Assembly: GCA_964627305.1 (NCBI GenBank)
Contig: CAZVHP010000006.1
Coordinates: 1 to 64,000 of the forward strand
From: WJKG01 sp964627305
Lineage (GTDB): Bacteria > Zixibacteria > MSB-5A5 > GN15 > FEB-12
DNA length: 64,000 nt
Reading direction: 5' to 3'
In this document: one piece after another, positions 46,043-54,231 of the stretch
How positions within the stretch are numbered: the first letter of the stretch is position 1
Layout: each line of letters begins with the position of its first letter
Made by a program: the position numbers and the translations under genes
Notes under the pieces: model-generated
Databases searched by the model: none
The model's input: only the letters and a program-made list of their open reading frames with translations
What the model was told of the DNA's origin: nothing

Positions 46043-46792
46043 CTAATTCAACTCCCCGCAGTAAAACATCAGCAGAGCACAAACCATCGGGCCGGCGGTC
46101 TCGGACCGAAGAACCCTGTCGCCAAGGGTAACCACCTCAAACCCGGCCTTGACGGCATCAACAATCTCACCAGCAGAGAATCCCGACTCCGGTCCCACCA
46201 GCGCCGTGATCCGCGGCCCCAGCTCATCCTCAGGAAAATTGCTCAACGGAACCGCCTTGCGGTCCGGGTGAAACATCAGCAACGTATCCGAACGGTCGAC
46301 CCCGCAGAGGAAGTCTTGCAGCGACATCGGCTCCACAATCTCCGGCAGAACGCACCGCCGACACTGCTTCATGGCAGCCAGAGCCACCTTGCTCAAACGA
46401 GTAACCCGAGTCGTCACTCGGCGAGGATCATCGAGTGTCACCCTGGATTTCTCGGTCAACAGGGGCACAAAGCGGCTGACACCCAGTTCCGTTCCCTTCT
46501 GTATCACGGAGTCAAACTTCTGAGCCGTTGATAGACCTGCGGCCAGAGTGAGCTTGATCCTCGGTTCACCCATATTGCGCAGTCGGTCGTGTACCTGAAC
46601 AAGCGCTGACCGCTTCACTTTCAGGTCCACTATTTCCCCCCGAAAGGCCATCCCCTCGCCATCGACCACGACAACGCGATCACCAGTGGCAAGGCGCAGC
46701 ACCTGTTTGGCGTGGTATGCTTCCTCCGGAGGCAGCGCGATGGTATCGCCCTGGAGACGGTCCGGTGCAGCGAAGAAGACTGGCGCGTTCAT
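46043..46792 (-). CDS. rsmE: 16S rRNA m3U1498 methyltransferase RsmE
   Basis: 249 residues from the ATG at 46792, which overlaps the prmA stop by 4 bases. SPOUT fold: N-terminal PUA-like part (HAKQVLRLATGDRVVVVDGE), then the knot motif ALVGPESGFSAGEIVDAVKA and LGDRVLRSETAGPMVCALLM. It methylates U1498 in 16S rRNA with SAM. Confidence 0.94.
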   Translation of the reverse strand: MNAPVFFAAPDRLQGDTIALPPEEAYHAKQVLRLATGDRVVVVDGEGMAFRGEIVDLKVKRSALVQVHDRLRNMGEPRIKLTLAAGLSTAQKFDSVIQKGTELGVSRFVPLLTEKSRVTLDDPRRVTTRVTRLSKVALAAMKQCRRCVLPEIVEPMSLQDFLCGVDRSDTLLMFHPDRKAVPLSNFPEDELGPRITALVGPESGFSAGEIVDAVKAGFEVVTLGDRVLRSETAGPMVCALLMFYCGELN

Positions 46793-47697
46793 AGTTCCAC
46801 AGAGCCCGCCATAGGTGTAATGACGTATGTGATCCACTCATTATCGGGAACGATCACGTAGTTCACCAGGTCCAGCTCATGCAGTCGGCCGGACACCTCT
46901 TCTTCCTCGCGCGCCAGCAACCCGGACAGGACCAGCTTGCCTCCGGGGCACGTCAGTTTCCTCAGTCGCGGAAGAACAGGAAGAATGGTCGCCTTGATGA
47001 TGTTCACGCACACGAAGTCGTACGGCTCGTCTTGCTGAGCTTTCTCTATCGATCCGAAGAGAACTTCATGCCTGGTTGTGATTCCGTTGACCATGAAGTT
47101 CTCCGTGCAGTTGTCCACGGCAGTCAGGTCGTAGTCCACCGCCTTGATATACGCTGCGCCCATCTTCGCGGCCAGAATCGACAGAATCCCTGAACCGCAG
47201 CCAAGGTCGAGGAAGCGCTGACCCGGCTCGAACGTCTCGCGAATGACCTTCAGGCAGGAGCGCGTGGTCTCATGCGTCCCCGTTCCGAACGCCATCCGCG
47301 GCTCAAGGATCACATCGTACCTGCTCCCCTCAATCGGCTCCGCCCAGGGAGGACGCACCCCCACATCACCCGCGATCAACAACGGACGAACCGACTGCTT
47401 GTAGTTCTCCTCCCATTGAACATCCCGAATCGTGCGCTCCCGTATCGTCGGAAGCTTATCGATGCCCTGACCGACAAACCGCTCAAGAAACGCCTCCAGC
47501 ACCGGGCGGTACTCAGACTCGGCATCGGTACGCACATAGAACACGATCCCCAGATTCTCCGAGTCCTCCTCATCCTCCAGTACCAGCCCCGGGGAGATAT
47601 TCTCCACGATGAAATCGCAGACAATGTCAGCGACGTCGCGAGGCAGCTCCAGCCGTGCCTCTATGTACACCCCCGCCTGCGTCCGGTCATCGGTCAT
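46789..47697 (-). CDS. prmA: ribosomal protein L11 methyltransferase
   Basis: 302 residues. SAM-binding domain with AFGTGTHETTRSCLKVIRE and FLDLGCGSGILSILAAKMGA; the substrate motif region is VCVNIIKATILPVLPRL (usual form NILANVL, so slightly diverged). Trimethylates L11. It overlaps dnaJ by 4 bases, the standard dnaJ-prmA-rsmE order. Confidence 0.93.
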   Translation of the reverse strand: MTDDRTQAGVYIEARLELPRDVADIVCDFIVENISPGLVLEDEEDSENLGIVFYVRTDAESEYRPVLEAFLERFVGQGIDKLPTIRERTIRDVQWEENYKQSVRPLLIAGDVGVRPPWAEPIEGSRYDVILEPRMAFGTGTHETTRSCLKVIRETFEPGQRFLDLGCGSGILSILAAKMGAAYIKAVDYDLTAVDNCTENFMVNGITTRHEVLFGSIEKAQQDEPYDFVCVNIIKATILPVLPRLRKLTCPGGKLVLSGLLAREEEEVSGRLHELDLVNYVIVPDNEWITYVITPMAGSVEL

Positions 47698-48854
47698 ACG
47701 CCAAGCGTCTCCCGAAGCCTCTGGAAGAAGGACCTATTAGACTCAGGCGGTTTGACCGAGGGGGATTTGTCCAGCTTCTTCAGCAAATTCTTGTCCTCTG
47801 CCGAAAGTTTCTCAGGTATCCAGACGACAATCTGTACCAGTTGATCGCCGCGCCCGTGATGATGCACATTAGGGAGACCCTTGCCCCGCAACTTGATCAC
47901 TTTGCCCGGCTGGGTCCCCGATGAAATCTTGACTTTCTGTTCTCCCTCCAGTCCGGGAACAACAGCCTCACCGCCAAGCGCCGCCGTCGTGAACGGTATC
48001 GATACTTCGCAGATGATGTTGTTGCCGTGACGCGTGAAGTGCTCGTGCTCTATCTCCTCGAAAATGACCACCAGGTCTCCCGGCTCACCCGCACCCGCCG
48101 CAACATTGCCCATGCCATCGATCGTCATATAATTCCCGGTGGCCACGCCCGGCGGCACTTTAACAGTCACTTGAGAAGAACCCCTGATTCGTCCCTCGCC
48201 ATGACAGGTCCGGCACGGGTCGGAGATGATCTCCCCGGTCCCGCGACACATACCGCATGTCGATACCTGCTGCACCGTGCCCAGCAGCGTGCGCGTGATC
48301 TGGCGTACCTGCCCCGCCCCCTTGCACTGCGGACACGTCTTCCGTGATGATCCTGCCGCCACCCCGGAGCCATTGCATGACTCGCAATGGACCAGCCGCT
48401 TGACCTCCAGCTTGCGTGTCACCCCATCGTTGATCTCCTCCAGCGTGAGCGCCAGCCGAATCCTCAGATCCTCCCCCCGGTTACGTCGCTGCCGACGACC
48501 GCCACCCATACCGAACAGATCGTCGAATATCGACCCGCCGCCGCCGAAATCCCGCATGAACGCCCGCAGTGCGTCGGACAAGTCGAACCCGGCAAACCCC
48601 GCGCCAAAACCACCCCCCATTCCCCCCTGACCAAGCCCTGCATGACCGTACTGGTCATACAGGCGACGTTTCTGAGGATCCTTCAGGACCTCATACGCCT
48701 CCGTCGCTTCCTTGAACCTCTCCTCGGCACTGCTGTCGCCCGGGTTGCGATCAGGGTGATACTTCAGCGCCAGCTTGCGGTATGCCGTCTTGATCTGGTC
48801 CTCGGTCGCGCTGCGCTCGACTTGAAGAACCTCATAGTAGTCACGTTTTGACAT
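47694..48854 (-). CDS. dnaJ: chaperone protein DnaJ
   Basis: 386 residues. J domain with HPD in LALKYHPDRNPGD; Gly/Phe-rich linker (GMGGGFGAGFAGFD); four CxxCxGxG zinc repeats (CESCNGSG, CPQCKGAG, CGMCRGTG, CRTCHGEG); C-terminal substrate-binding domains. Cochaperone of DnaK. Lies 17 bases after dnaK. Confidence 0.98.
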   Translation of the reverse strand: MSKRDYYEVLQVERSATEDQIKTAYRKLALKYHPDRNPGDSSAEERFKEATEAYEVLKDPQKRRLYDQYGHAGLGQGGMGGGFGAGFAGFDLSDALRAFMRDFGGGGSIFDDLFGMGGGRRQRRNRGEDLRIRLALTLEEINDGVTRKLEVKRLVHCESCNGSGVAAGSSRKTCPQCKGAGQVRQITRTLLGTVQQVSTCGMCRGTGEIISDPCRTCHGEGRIRGSSQVTVKVPPGVATGNYMTIDGMGNVAAGAGEPGDLVVIFEEIEHEHFTRHGNNIICEVSIPFTTAALGGEAVVPGLEGEQKVKISSGTQPGKVIKLRGKGLPNVHHHGRGDQLVQIVVWIPEKLSAEDKNLLKKLDKSPSVKPPESNRSFFQRLRETLGV

Positions 48855-48871
48855 CTGGCTCCAGGGTGTTG

Positions 48872-50791
48872 TTACTTCTTGTCATCGTCGACAACCTCAA
48901 AATCGGCATCGACAGCCCCTTCGTCAGGTTTTTTCTCACCATCAGGCCGCGGTTCCTGACCGCCCTCGGCCCCAACGTCACCGGTTTGCTGCTGAGCTTG
49001 CTTGTACATCTGCTCCGCGAGCTTATGGGAGGCCTGCATCAACTCTTCCCGCGCCGAGGTGATTGCCTCAACTGAATCACCCTTCTGTGCCTCTTTCAGC
49101 TTCTCCAATGACTGCTCAATCCGCTGCCGGTCTTCCTCGCTCACCTTGTCACCATGCTCCTTGAGCGTCTTTTCCGTCTGATACACAAACTGGTCGGCCT
49201 CATTGCGCGCCTGAATCAGCTCAGCCTTCTTCTTGTCTTCCTCAGCGTGCTTCTCAGCATCGCCGACCATCCGCTCAACTTCCTGCTCGGACAACCCGGA
49301 TGATGCCTCAATCTTGATCGACTGCTCCTTGCCGGTCCCCAGGTCCTTCGCGCTCACGTGCACGATGCCATTGGCATCGATATCGAAACTCACCTCGACC
49401 TGCGGCATGCCACGCGGCGCCGGCGGAATACCGACCAGCTCAAAACGTCCCAGCGTACGGTTATCGACCGCCATCTGCCGCTCACCCTGGAGCACGTGGA
49501 TCGACACCGCCGGCTGATTGTCCTCGGCCGTCGAGAATATCTGTGACTTCTTCGTTGGAATTGTCGTATTGCGGTCAATCAGCTTCGTCATCACTCCGCC
49601 AAGCGTCTCGATACCCAGTGACAGGGGCGTGACATCCAGAAGCACGATATCCTTCATGTCGCCGGAGAGCACCCCGCCCTGGATAGCGGCACCAATCGCC
49701 ACCACCTCGTCCGGATTGACGCCCTTATGCGGTTCACGTCCGAACAACTCCTTGACCAGCTCAATGACGCGCGGCATGCGCGTCATGCCACCCACCAGGA
49801 CCACGTCATCGATGTCATTTGTCGTCAACCGCGCATCCGCCATGGCGGCCTTGCACGGCTGGACCGTCTTCTGCAGCAACTCATCAGTCAACGCCTCGAA
49901 CTTCGACCGCGACAAAGTCAAGTCAAGATGCTTCGGACCCGACTGATCCGCCGTGACGAACGGCAGGTTGATGTTCGTCTGCAGTGTTGAAGACAGCTCT
50001 ATCTTCGCCTTCTCGGCCGCTTCCCGCAGGCGCTGCAGCGCCATGCGATCCTTGCGCAGGTCGATCCCCGACTCCTTTTTGAACTCATCAGCCATCCAGT
50101 CGATAATCCGCTGGTCAAAATCATCACCGCCCAGGTGCGTGTTGCCATTCGTGGCGCGCACTTCGAAGACACCGTCGCCGATCTCCAGAATCGATACATC
50201 GAAGGTACCGCCTCCCAGATCATAAACCACGATCTTGCGGTTCTGCTGTTTCTGAAGTCCGTAGGCCAGCGAGGCCGCCGTCGGCTCGTTGATAATCCGC
50301 AGCACCTCAAGCCCCGCAATCTTGCCGGCATCCTTGGTGGCCTGACGCTGCGAGTCATTGAAGTACGCCGGTACCGTGATAACCGCCTGGGTTACTTCGC
50401 TGCCAAGGTAGTTCTCCGCCGCCTGCTTCAGGTAGCGAAGTACCATCGCTGAAATCTCCGGAGGTGCGTATCGCTTGTCCTTGATCTCCACCTCCACGCT
50501 GTCACTGTCATTGGAGACTATCTTATAGGGGACAATCTTCTCCTCCGAGGACACCTCGTGGTGTCGGCGTCCCATGAAACGCTTGATCGAGTAGATGGTG
50601 TTCTCCGGGTTGGTCACTGCCTGGCGCTTGGCGGCTGCGCCCACCAGGCGTTCACCATCCCTGGCGAAGGCAACCACCGAGGGGGTCGTCCGAGCACCTT
50701 CCTGGTTCGGTATAACGACCGGGTCCTTCCCTTCAAGAACCGCCACACACGAGTTGGTCGTCCCCAGATCGATTCCGATTATCTTTCCCAT
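48872..50791 (-). CDS. dnaK: chaperone protein DnaK (Hsp70)
   Basis: 639 residues, full length. ATPase domain starts IIGIDLGTTNSCVAVLEG, with VYDLGGGTFDVSILEIGDG and VLVGGMTRMPRV; substrate-binding domain with ELVGIPPAPRGMPQVEVSFD; helical lid and acidic end DADFEVVDDDKK. Refolds proteins with DnaJ and GrpE. 87 bases separate it from grpE. Confidence 0.99.
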   Translation of the reverse strand: MGKIIGIDLGTTNSCVAVLEGKDPVVIPNQEGARTTPSVVAFARDGERLVGAAAKRQAVTNPENTIYSIKRFMGRRHHEVSSEEKIVPYKIVSNDSDSVEVEIKDKRYAPPEISAMVLRYLKQAAENYLGSEVTQAVITVPAYFNDSQRQATKDAGKIAGLEVLRIINEPTAASLAYGLQKQQNRKIVVYDLGGGTFDVSILEIGDGVFEVRATNGNTHLGGDDFDQRIIDWMADEFKKESGIDLRKDRMALQRLREAAEKAKIELSSTLQTNINLPFVTADQSGPKHLDLTLSRSKFEALTDELLQKTVQPCKAAMADARLTTNDIDDVVLVGGMTRMPRVIELVKELFGREPHKGVNPDEVVAIGAAIQGGVLSGDMKDIVLLDVTPLSLGIETLGGVMTKLIDRNTTIPTKKSQIFSTAEDNQPAVSIHVLQGERQMAVDNRTLGRFELVGIPPAPRGMPQVEVSFDIDANGIVHVSAKDLGTGKEQSIKIEASSGLSEQEVERMVGDAEKHAEEDKKKAELIQARNEADQFVYQTEKTLKEHGDKVSEEDRQRIEQSLEKLKEAQKGDSVEAITSAREELMQASHKLAEQMYKQAQQQTGDVGAEGGQEPRPDGEKKPDEGAVDADFEVVDDDKK

Positions 50792-50878
50792 GATTTGCTT
50801 CTCCTGTATGTCTGCGTCACATCAATCCTCATGCCTCTCAACGTTCTGTCTTTGGCTGGGGTGGCTGTTGCGTCCCGT

Positions 50879-51520
50879 CTATCCCCTGCTGACCCCGACC
50901 TTGCTGTGCCGAAGCACCTTGTCGCCCAGCATATATCCCTTGCTCAACTCCAGTGCCACAACCCCCTCTGCATGCTCCTCGGATTCCACCTGCATCACCG
51001 CCTCGTGATACGTCGGATCGAACGGCTTGCCCACCGCCTCGATCGGCGTAACATCGTATTTCGCCAGCAGTGTCGTAAGCTGTATGAAGATCAACTCGAC
51101 GCCCTTGCGAAACGACGCCGGCGCCGACTGGCCGTTCTCAGCTGATAACGCCCGCTCGAGATTGTCCACAATCTCAAGCAGGTCCCCGAGCACCCGCTCG
51201 TTGGCCAGCTTCACCTGCTGCTCATACTGGCGAGCGGTACGCTTGCGATAGTTCTCGAAGTCGGCAGCGACCCTCAGCAACTGGTCCTCCAGCTCCTCGA
51301 TACGCGCCTGCAGCCGCTGCCCTTCGTCGCCCTGATCCGATTGCTCATCCGGCTGAGGTGTGCCAGCGTCAGAGCTCTCAGCAAACTCAGCGCCCTTATC
51401 GTCGGCCCCTCTGCCCGCGGACGCCTCTTCGGCCCGCTGGCCTTCTTCCTGCGCCACCACGTCGACAGCCTCATTCTCGCCGTCGGCTACTTCGATATCG
51501 CGTTCCTTCTTCTCACTCAT
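50879..51520 (-). CDS. grpE: nucleotide exchange factor GrpE
   Basis: 213 residues. An acidic, disordered N-terminus (about 1-65) precedes the long coiled-coil helix (QARIEELEDQLLRVAADFEN, YRKRTARQYEQQVKLANERV) and the beta domain ending EGVVALELSKGYMLGDKVLR. Speeds ADP release from DnaK. Overlaps hrcA by 4 bases. Confidence 0.96.
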   Translation of the reverse strand: MSEKKERDIEVADGENEAVDVVAQEEGQRAEEASAGRGADDKGAEFAESSDAGTPQPDEQSDQGDEGQRLQARIEELEDQLLRVAADFENYRKRTARQYEQQVKLANERVLGDLLEIVDNLERALSAENGQSAPASFRKGVELIFIQLTTLLAKYDVTPIEAVGKPFDPTYHEAVMQVESEEHAEGVVALELSKGYMLGDKVLRHSKVGVSRG

Positions 51521-52572
51521 GAGGACTCGTCTTCCTTCTTATGATCAATGCCCGAAAGAGCGTCCGTAATCGTTCTGGCCGTGTACTCAACCACCGACGA
51601 CAGCTTGGAGTACGCCATGCGCGTCGGACCGATTACACCGATAGTCCCGCTGATATCCCCGACACGATACGATGAGGTCACCAGCGAGCAGTCGAATATC
51701 TCACTGAACTTGTTTTCACGGCCGATCGTTATGATCAGCCCCTCCTTCTCGGCCTGTCGCAGGAACTCGCTGAGGATGCGCCCATCCTCCAGAAGCCTCA
51801 CCAGCCCGGATATGCGTTCCCGGTCACTGAACTCCGGCTGGTTGAGCAGATGGTCCGCTCCCGCCAGGCGTATGTCCGTCTTGCTCCCGTCGGTCCAGAT
51901 CTTCTCCGAGGAGTCAATAATCAGGTTCAACAGTCGCCCCTTATCCTGCACTCCGGCGAGACGCTGGTCAACAGTCTTGCGAATCTCCCCGAGAGTCAGC
52001 CCCGCAAGGCGCTCGTTGAGCACCCCCTCAACATCCTGCAGCGCCTGATGATCAACCTGTGTCTTCACTTCCAGTATGACGCTCTTGGCAAGGCCCGACT
52101 GCACCACCACAACTACCATCACCCGATCTTCGGCCACCGGGATCAGCCGCAGACTGCTCAATTGCCCGCGATCAAACTGCGGCGCTATGGTCACCCCCAG
52201 TTGATTGGTGATGTCGCCCAGAATATGGCTGGTCTGCCCCAGAATCTCATCGATCCCCCGGCCCTCACGAAGCAGGGTCGCCCGAATCACCTGCTTCTCC
52301 TCCTCCGTCAAATCCTCCGGCTTCAACAGGTAATCGACATAGACCCGGTACCCCAGATCGGTCGGAATCCGCCCCGCCGAGGTATGGGGTTGCTCAACCA
52401 ACCCCAGTTCCTCCAAATCCTGCAACGTGTTCCGGATAGTGGCCGAGGATATGCCCATCTTGAACTTGTTGGCTATAACCCGCGAACCGACCGGGTCGGC
52501 CGACTGGATATAGTAACTGATCAGGTTCCCAAGAACCTGCTTCTCGCGCTCTGTAAGATTCTCAAATGCCAT
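51517..52572 (-). CDS. hrcA: heat-inducible transcription repressor HrcA
   Basis: 351 residues. N-terminal winged helix (ISYYIQSADPVGSRVIANKF, GISSATIRNTLQDLEELGLV, EQPHTSAGRIPTDLGYRVYV) is the HrcA signature; the rest is the GAF-like dimerisation part with ISGTIGVIGPTRMAYSKLSS at the end. Represses the heat-shock operon by binding CIRCE until heat or GroEL limits it. First gene of hrcA-grpE-dnaK-dnaJ. Confidence 0.97.
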   Translation of the reverse strand: MAFENLTEREKQVLGNLISYYIQSADPVGSRVIANKFKMGISSATIRNTLQDLEELGLVEQPHTSAGRIPTDLGYRVYVDYLLKPEDLTEEEKQVIRATLLREGRGIDEILGQTSHILGDITNQLGVTIAPQFDRGQLSSLRLIPVAEDRVMVVVVVQSGLAKSVILEVKTQVDHQALQDVEGVLNERLAGLTLGEIRKTVDQRLAGVQDKGRLLNLIIDSSEKIWTDGSKTDIRLAGADHLLNQPEFSDRERISGLVRLLEDGRILSEFLRQAEKEGLIITIGRENKFSEIFDCSLVTSSYRVGDISGTIGVIGPTRMAYSKLSSVVEYTARTITDALSGIDHKKEDESS

Positions 52573-52604
52573 TCTTGTTCACCAATGCGGTCAAAACTGT
52601 CGTT

Positions 52605-52631
52605 TTGGCAGCCGACCTGACAGACTGCTAA
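52605..52631 (-). promoter_or_regulatory. diverged CIRCE-like operator upstream of hrcA
   Basis: Plus-strand sequence TTGGCAGCC, nine bases, GACTGCTAA. The arms are complementary at 7 of 9 positions and have the 9-9-9 layout of CIRCE (TTAGCACTC-N9-GAGTGCTAA). One arm differs from consensus at one base and the other at three. It lies just downstream of the predicted -10, where HrcA normally blocks transcription. Confidence 0.55.
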
Positions 52632-52632
52632 T

Positions 52633-52660
52633 AATCTACAGTGTTTATAACCATAGTCAA
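52633..52660 (-). promoter_or_regulatory. hrcA operon promoter
   Basis: Minus strand TTGACT (52660-52655), a 16-base spacer and TAGATT (52638-52633), about 60 bases before the hrcA start codon and immediately upstream of the CIRCE-like element. Confidence 0.5.
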
Positions 52661-52730
52661 GCTCAAATGATCCTCAAATCACACTCTTTAACCGACTTAC
52701 CCGCCAAGCGACGACACCCGCCCGTTTCCT

Positions 52731-52760
52731 TTGACAGATATGCTTGAGCCCTTATATTAT
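52731..52760 (+). promoter_or_regulatory. promoter of the dockerin-protein gene
   Basis: TTGACA (52731-52736), an 18-base spacer and TATTAT (52755-52760), 63 bases before the ATG at 52824. Good housekeeping-type match. Confidence 0.65.
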
Positions 52761-52823
52761 GCTCAACACGACGATGACATTCGTTCGCATCAACTACGTC
52801 AACGCCCTTCGCAGGATCATTAC

Positions 52824-53657
52824 ATGAAAGCTCCTTCGTTCGTCCTACCGGTATCGCTGCTGCTCTTGCTGGCCTCATCCCAAATCCACTCCGATGACTG
52901 CTGCGTCGGCATACGCGGCAATGTCGACAATGACCCCGGCGACGCGATCAACATTTCCGACGTTACCTACCTGACCTCCTTCCTCTTCAACGCCGGCCCC
53001 GCCCCTGAGTGTCCCCCGGAAGCCGATGTCACGGCCGACGGCGTCATCAACATATCCGACCTGACACACCTTGTGGGCTATGTCTTTCAGGGCGGGCCGC
53101 CCCCGGCAGACTGCCCCGGCATCGCACAGGACAGTGTCATTCAGGTCCTGACTGTCGGAAGCCAGTTCGAGGGCATTGTCACGCAGTTCAGTTCCATCGG
53201 CGCCATCCTCAGTGTCGACACCGGCATCACCGAGGTGATCAGCGATACCGTCATGGAAGGCTGGCTTTGGGCGTTGGTAGTGGACAATGTACAGGGTGAT
53301 ACACTCGTATCCTCGAATCAGCCCGATGGTTTATGGACCTGGGACAGCGCTTTCTACAACCCACCAGGCGATAAGTACCTGACACTGAAATACCCGGCTT
53401 CGGCAGGCAACACCTACCCGCTGATGGACTTCACTGCCCGCGTGGTCTCTACCAGCGAACTTGTCACTGTCCCGGCCGGTCAGTTCGAGTGCTATCACTA
53501 TCGCATTTCGGCCATCTTCAATATTACTGTGGGCGAGATATGGGCCTGCCCCAACCTCGGTATTGTCAAGGCCGAGGAATACGCTCTTGAGGGATTCTCA
53601 GTCTACCTTGCCAATCGCATGGAATTGCTCAGTTACTCACTGGCTGCCGACCACTGA
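52824..53657 (+). CDS. secreted protein with N-terminal dockerin-like calcium repeats
   Basis: 277 residues from the ATG at 52824; the longer frame would include promoter sequence. Signal peptide SFVLPVSLLLLLASSQIHS. Two dockerin-like repeats follow directly (about 30-95): NVDNDPGDAINISDVTYLTS and DVTADGVINISDLTHLVGYV, each with the D-x-N/D calcium pattern. The rest (about 105-277) is a beta-rich domain of unknown family with a single GQFECYHYRISA segment. An N-terminal dockerin is unusual: it is normally at the C-terminus, as in the protein at 18.3 kb. Confidence 0.8.
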   Translation: MKAPSFVLPVSLLLLLASSQIHSDDCCVGIRGNVDNDPGDAINISDVTYLTSFLFNAGPAPECPPEADVTADGVINISDLTHLVGYVFQGGPPPADCPGIAQDSVIQVLTVGSQFEGIVTQFSSIGAILSVDTGITEVISDTVMEGWLWALVVDNVQGDTLVSSNQPDGLWTWDSAFYNPPGDKYLTLKYPASAGNTYPLMDFTARVVSTSELVTVPAGQFECYHYRISAIFNITVGEIWACPNLGIVKAEEYALEGFSVYLANRMELLSYSLAADH

Positions 53658-53706
53658 CCGCTTCATCACCGTTTTTCGACGAACACACGCGAGCCGCCAA
53701 AGGAAG

Positions 53707-53733
53707 GCCCCGATGGCTCACGCGCATCGGGGC
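53707..53733 (+). terminator. hairpin after dockerin-protein gene
   Basis: GCCCCGATG and CATCGGGGC form a perfect 9-bp stem with a 9-base loop. There is no clear U-tract, so termination strength is uncertain. It is followed by a short CTTACTTG-type repetitive tract. Confidence 0.5.
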
Positions 53734-53830
53734 AGTAACTGCTCTGCTTACTTACTTGCTTACTTGTGTGCTGCCCGCCCACCCGCCATCGGGACCGGCC
53801 GACACACAGACTCCGCATTCCAATATCCGG

Positions 53831-54166
53831 CTACTTCTTCTTCTGCTGCTTCTTCTCTGTGTCAGACTTCGTCTTCACCGGGTCCTTCTTCTTCAGCTTC
53901 TCCTTGCGATCATCGATTCCATTGTTGTTCTCATCAATGAACGTATCATAGCGCCCTTGGGACGGTGCCTTCTTCTTCTCGGCCGCTTTGGCATCCTTCG
54001 AAGATGCGGCCTTCTTCGCATTCGAGCCAGTCTTCCTGGTGTGATCGACCTTGGTCACGCTCGTCTTCTTCTCGTCCTTGTCGGCCTTCTTAACAGCACC
54101 AACCGGCAGAGCCAGAGCTAACACCAGCCCGGCGCACATCCCATATGTAATTACTCGCTTCAACAC
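53831..54166 (-). CDS. small secreted lysine-rich protein with calcium-binding-like loop
   Basis: 111 residues. Signal peptide (VITYGMCAGLVLALALPVGA). The mature part is about one-third lysine with Ala/Ser/Asp and is probably disordered. One DENNNGIDDR loop (near 78-87) has the D-x-N-x-N-G-x-D pattern of calcium-binding thrombospondin-type or EF-like loops. No family recognised. It follows the Ser-rich DUF4384 gene by 65 bases on the same strand. Confidence 0.55.
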   Translation of the reverse strand: MLKRVITYGMCAGLVLALALPVGAVKKADKDEKKTSVTKVDHTRKTGSNAKKAASSKDAKAAEKKKAPSQGRYDTFIDENNNGIDDRKEKLKKKDPVKTKSDTEKKQQKKK

Positions 54167-54231
54167 AAGTCATCCTTCCCTTCCATGCGACTTCACAACC
54201 ACCACACGTCCATCAACCCGGTGCGCCATCC

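Noticed and set aside
53740..53768. CTTACTTG-type repeats as a CRISPR or phase-variable tract
   Set aside because: Too short and imperfect, not in a promoter or coding position with clear effect.
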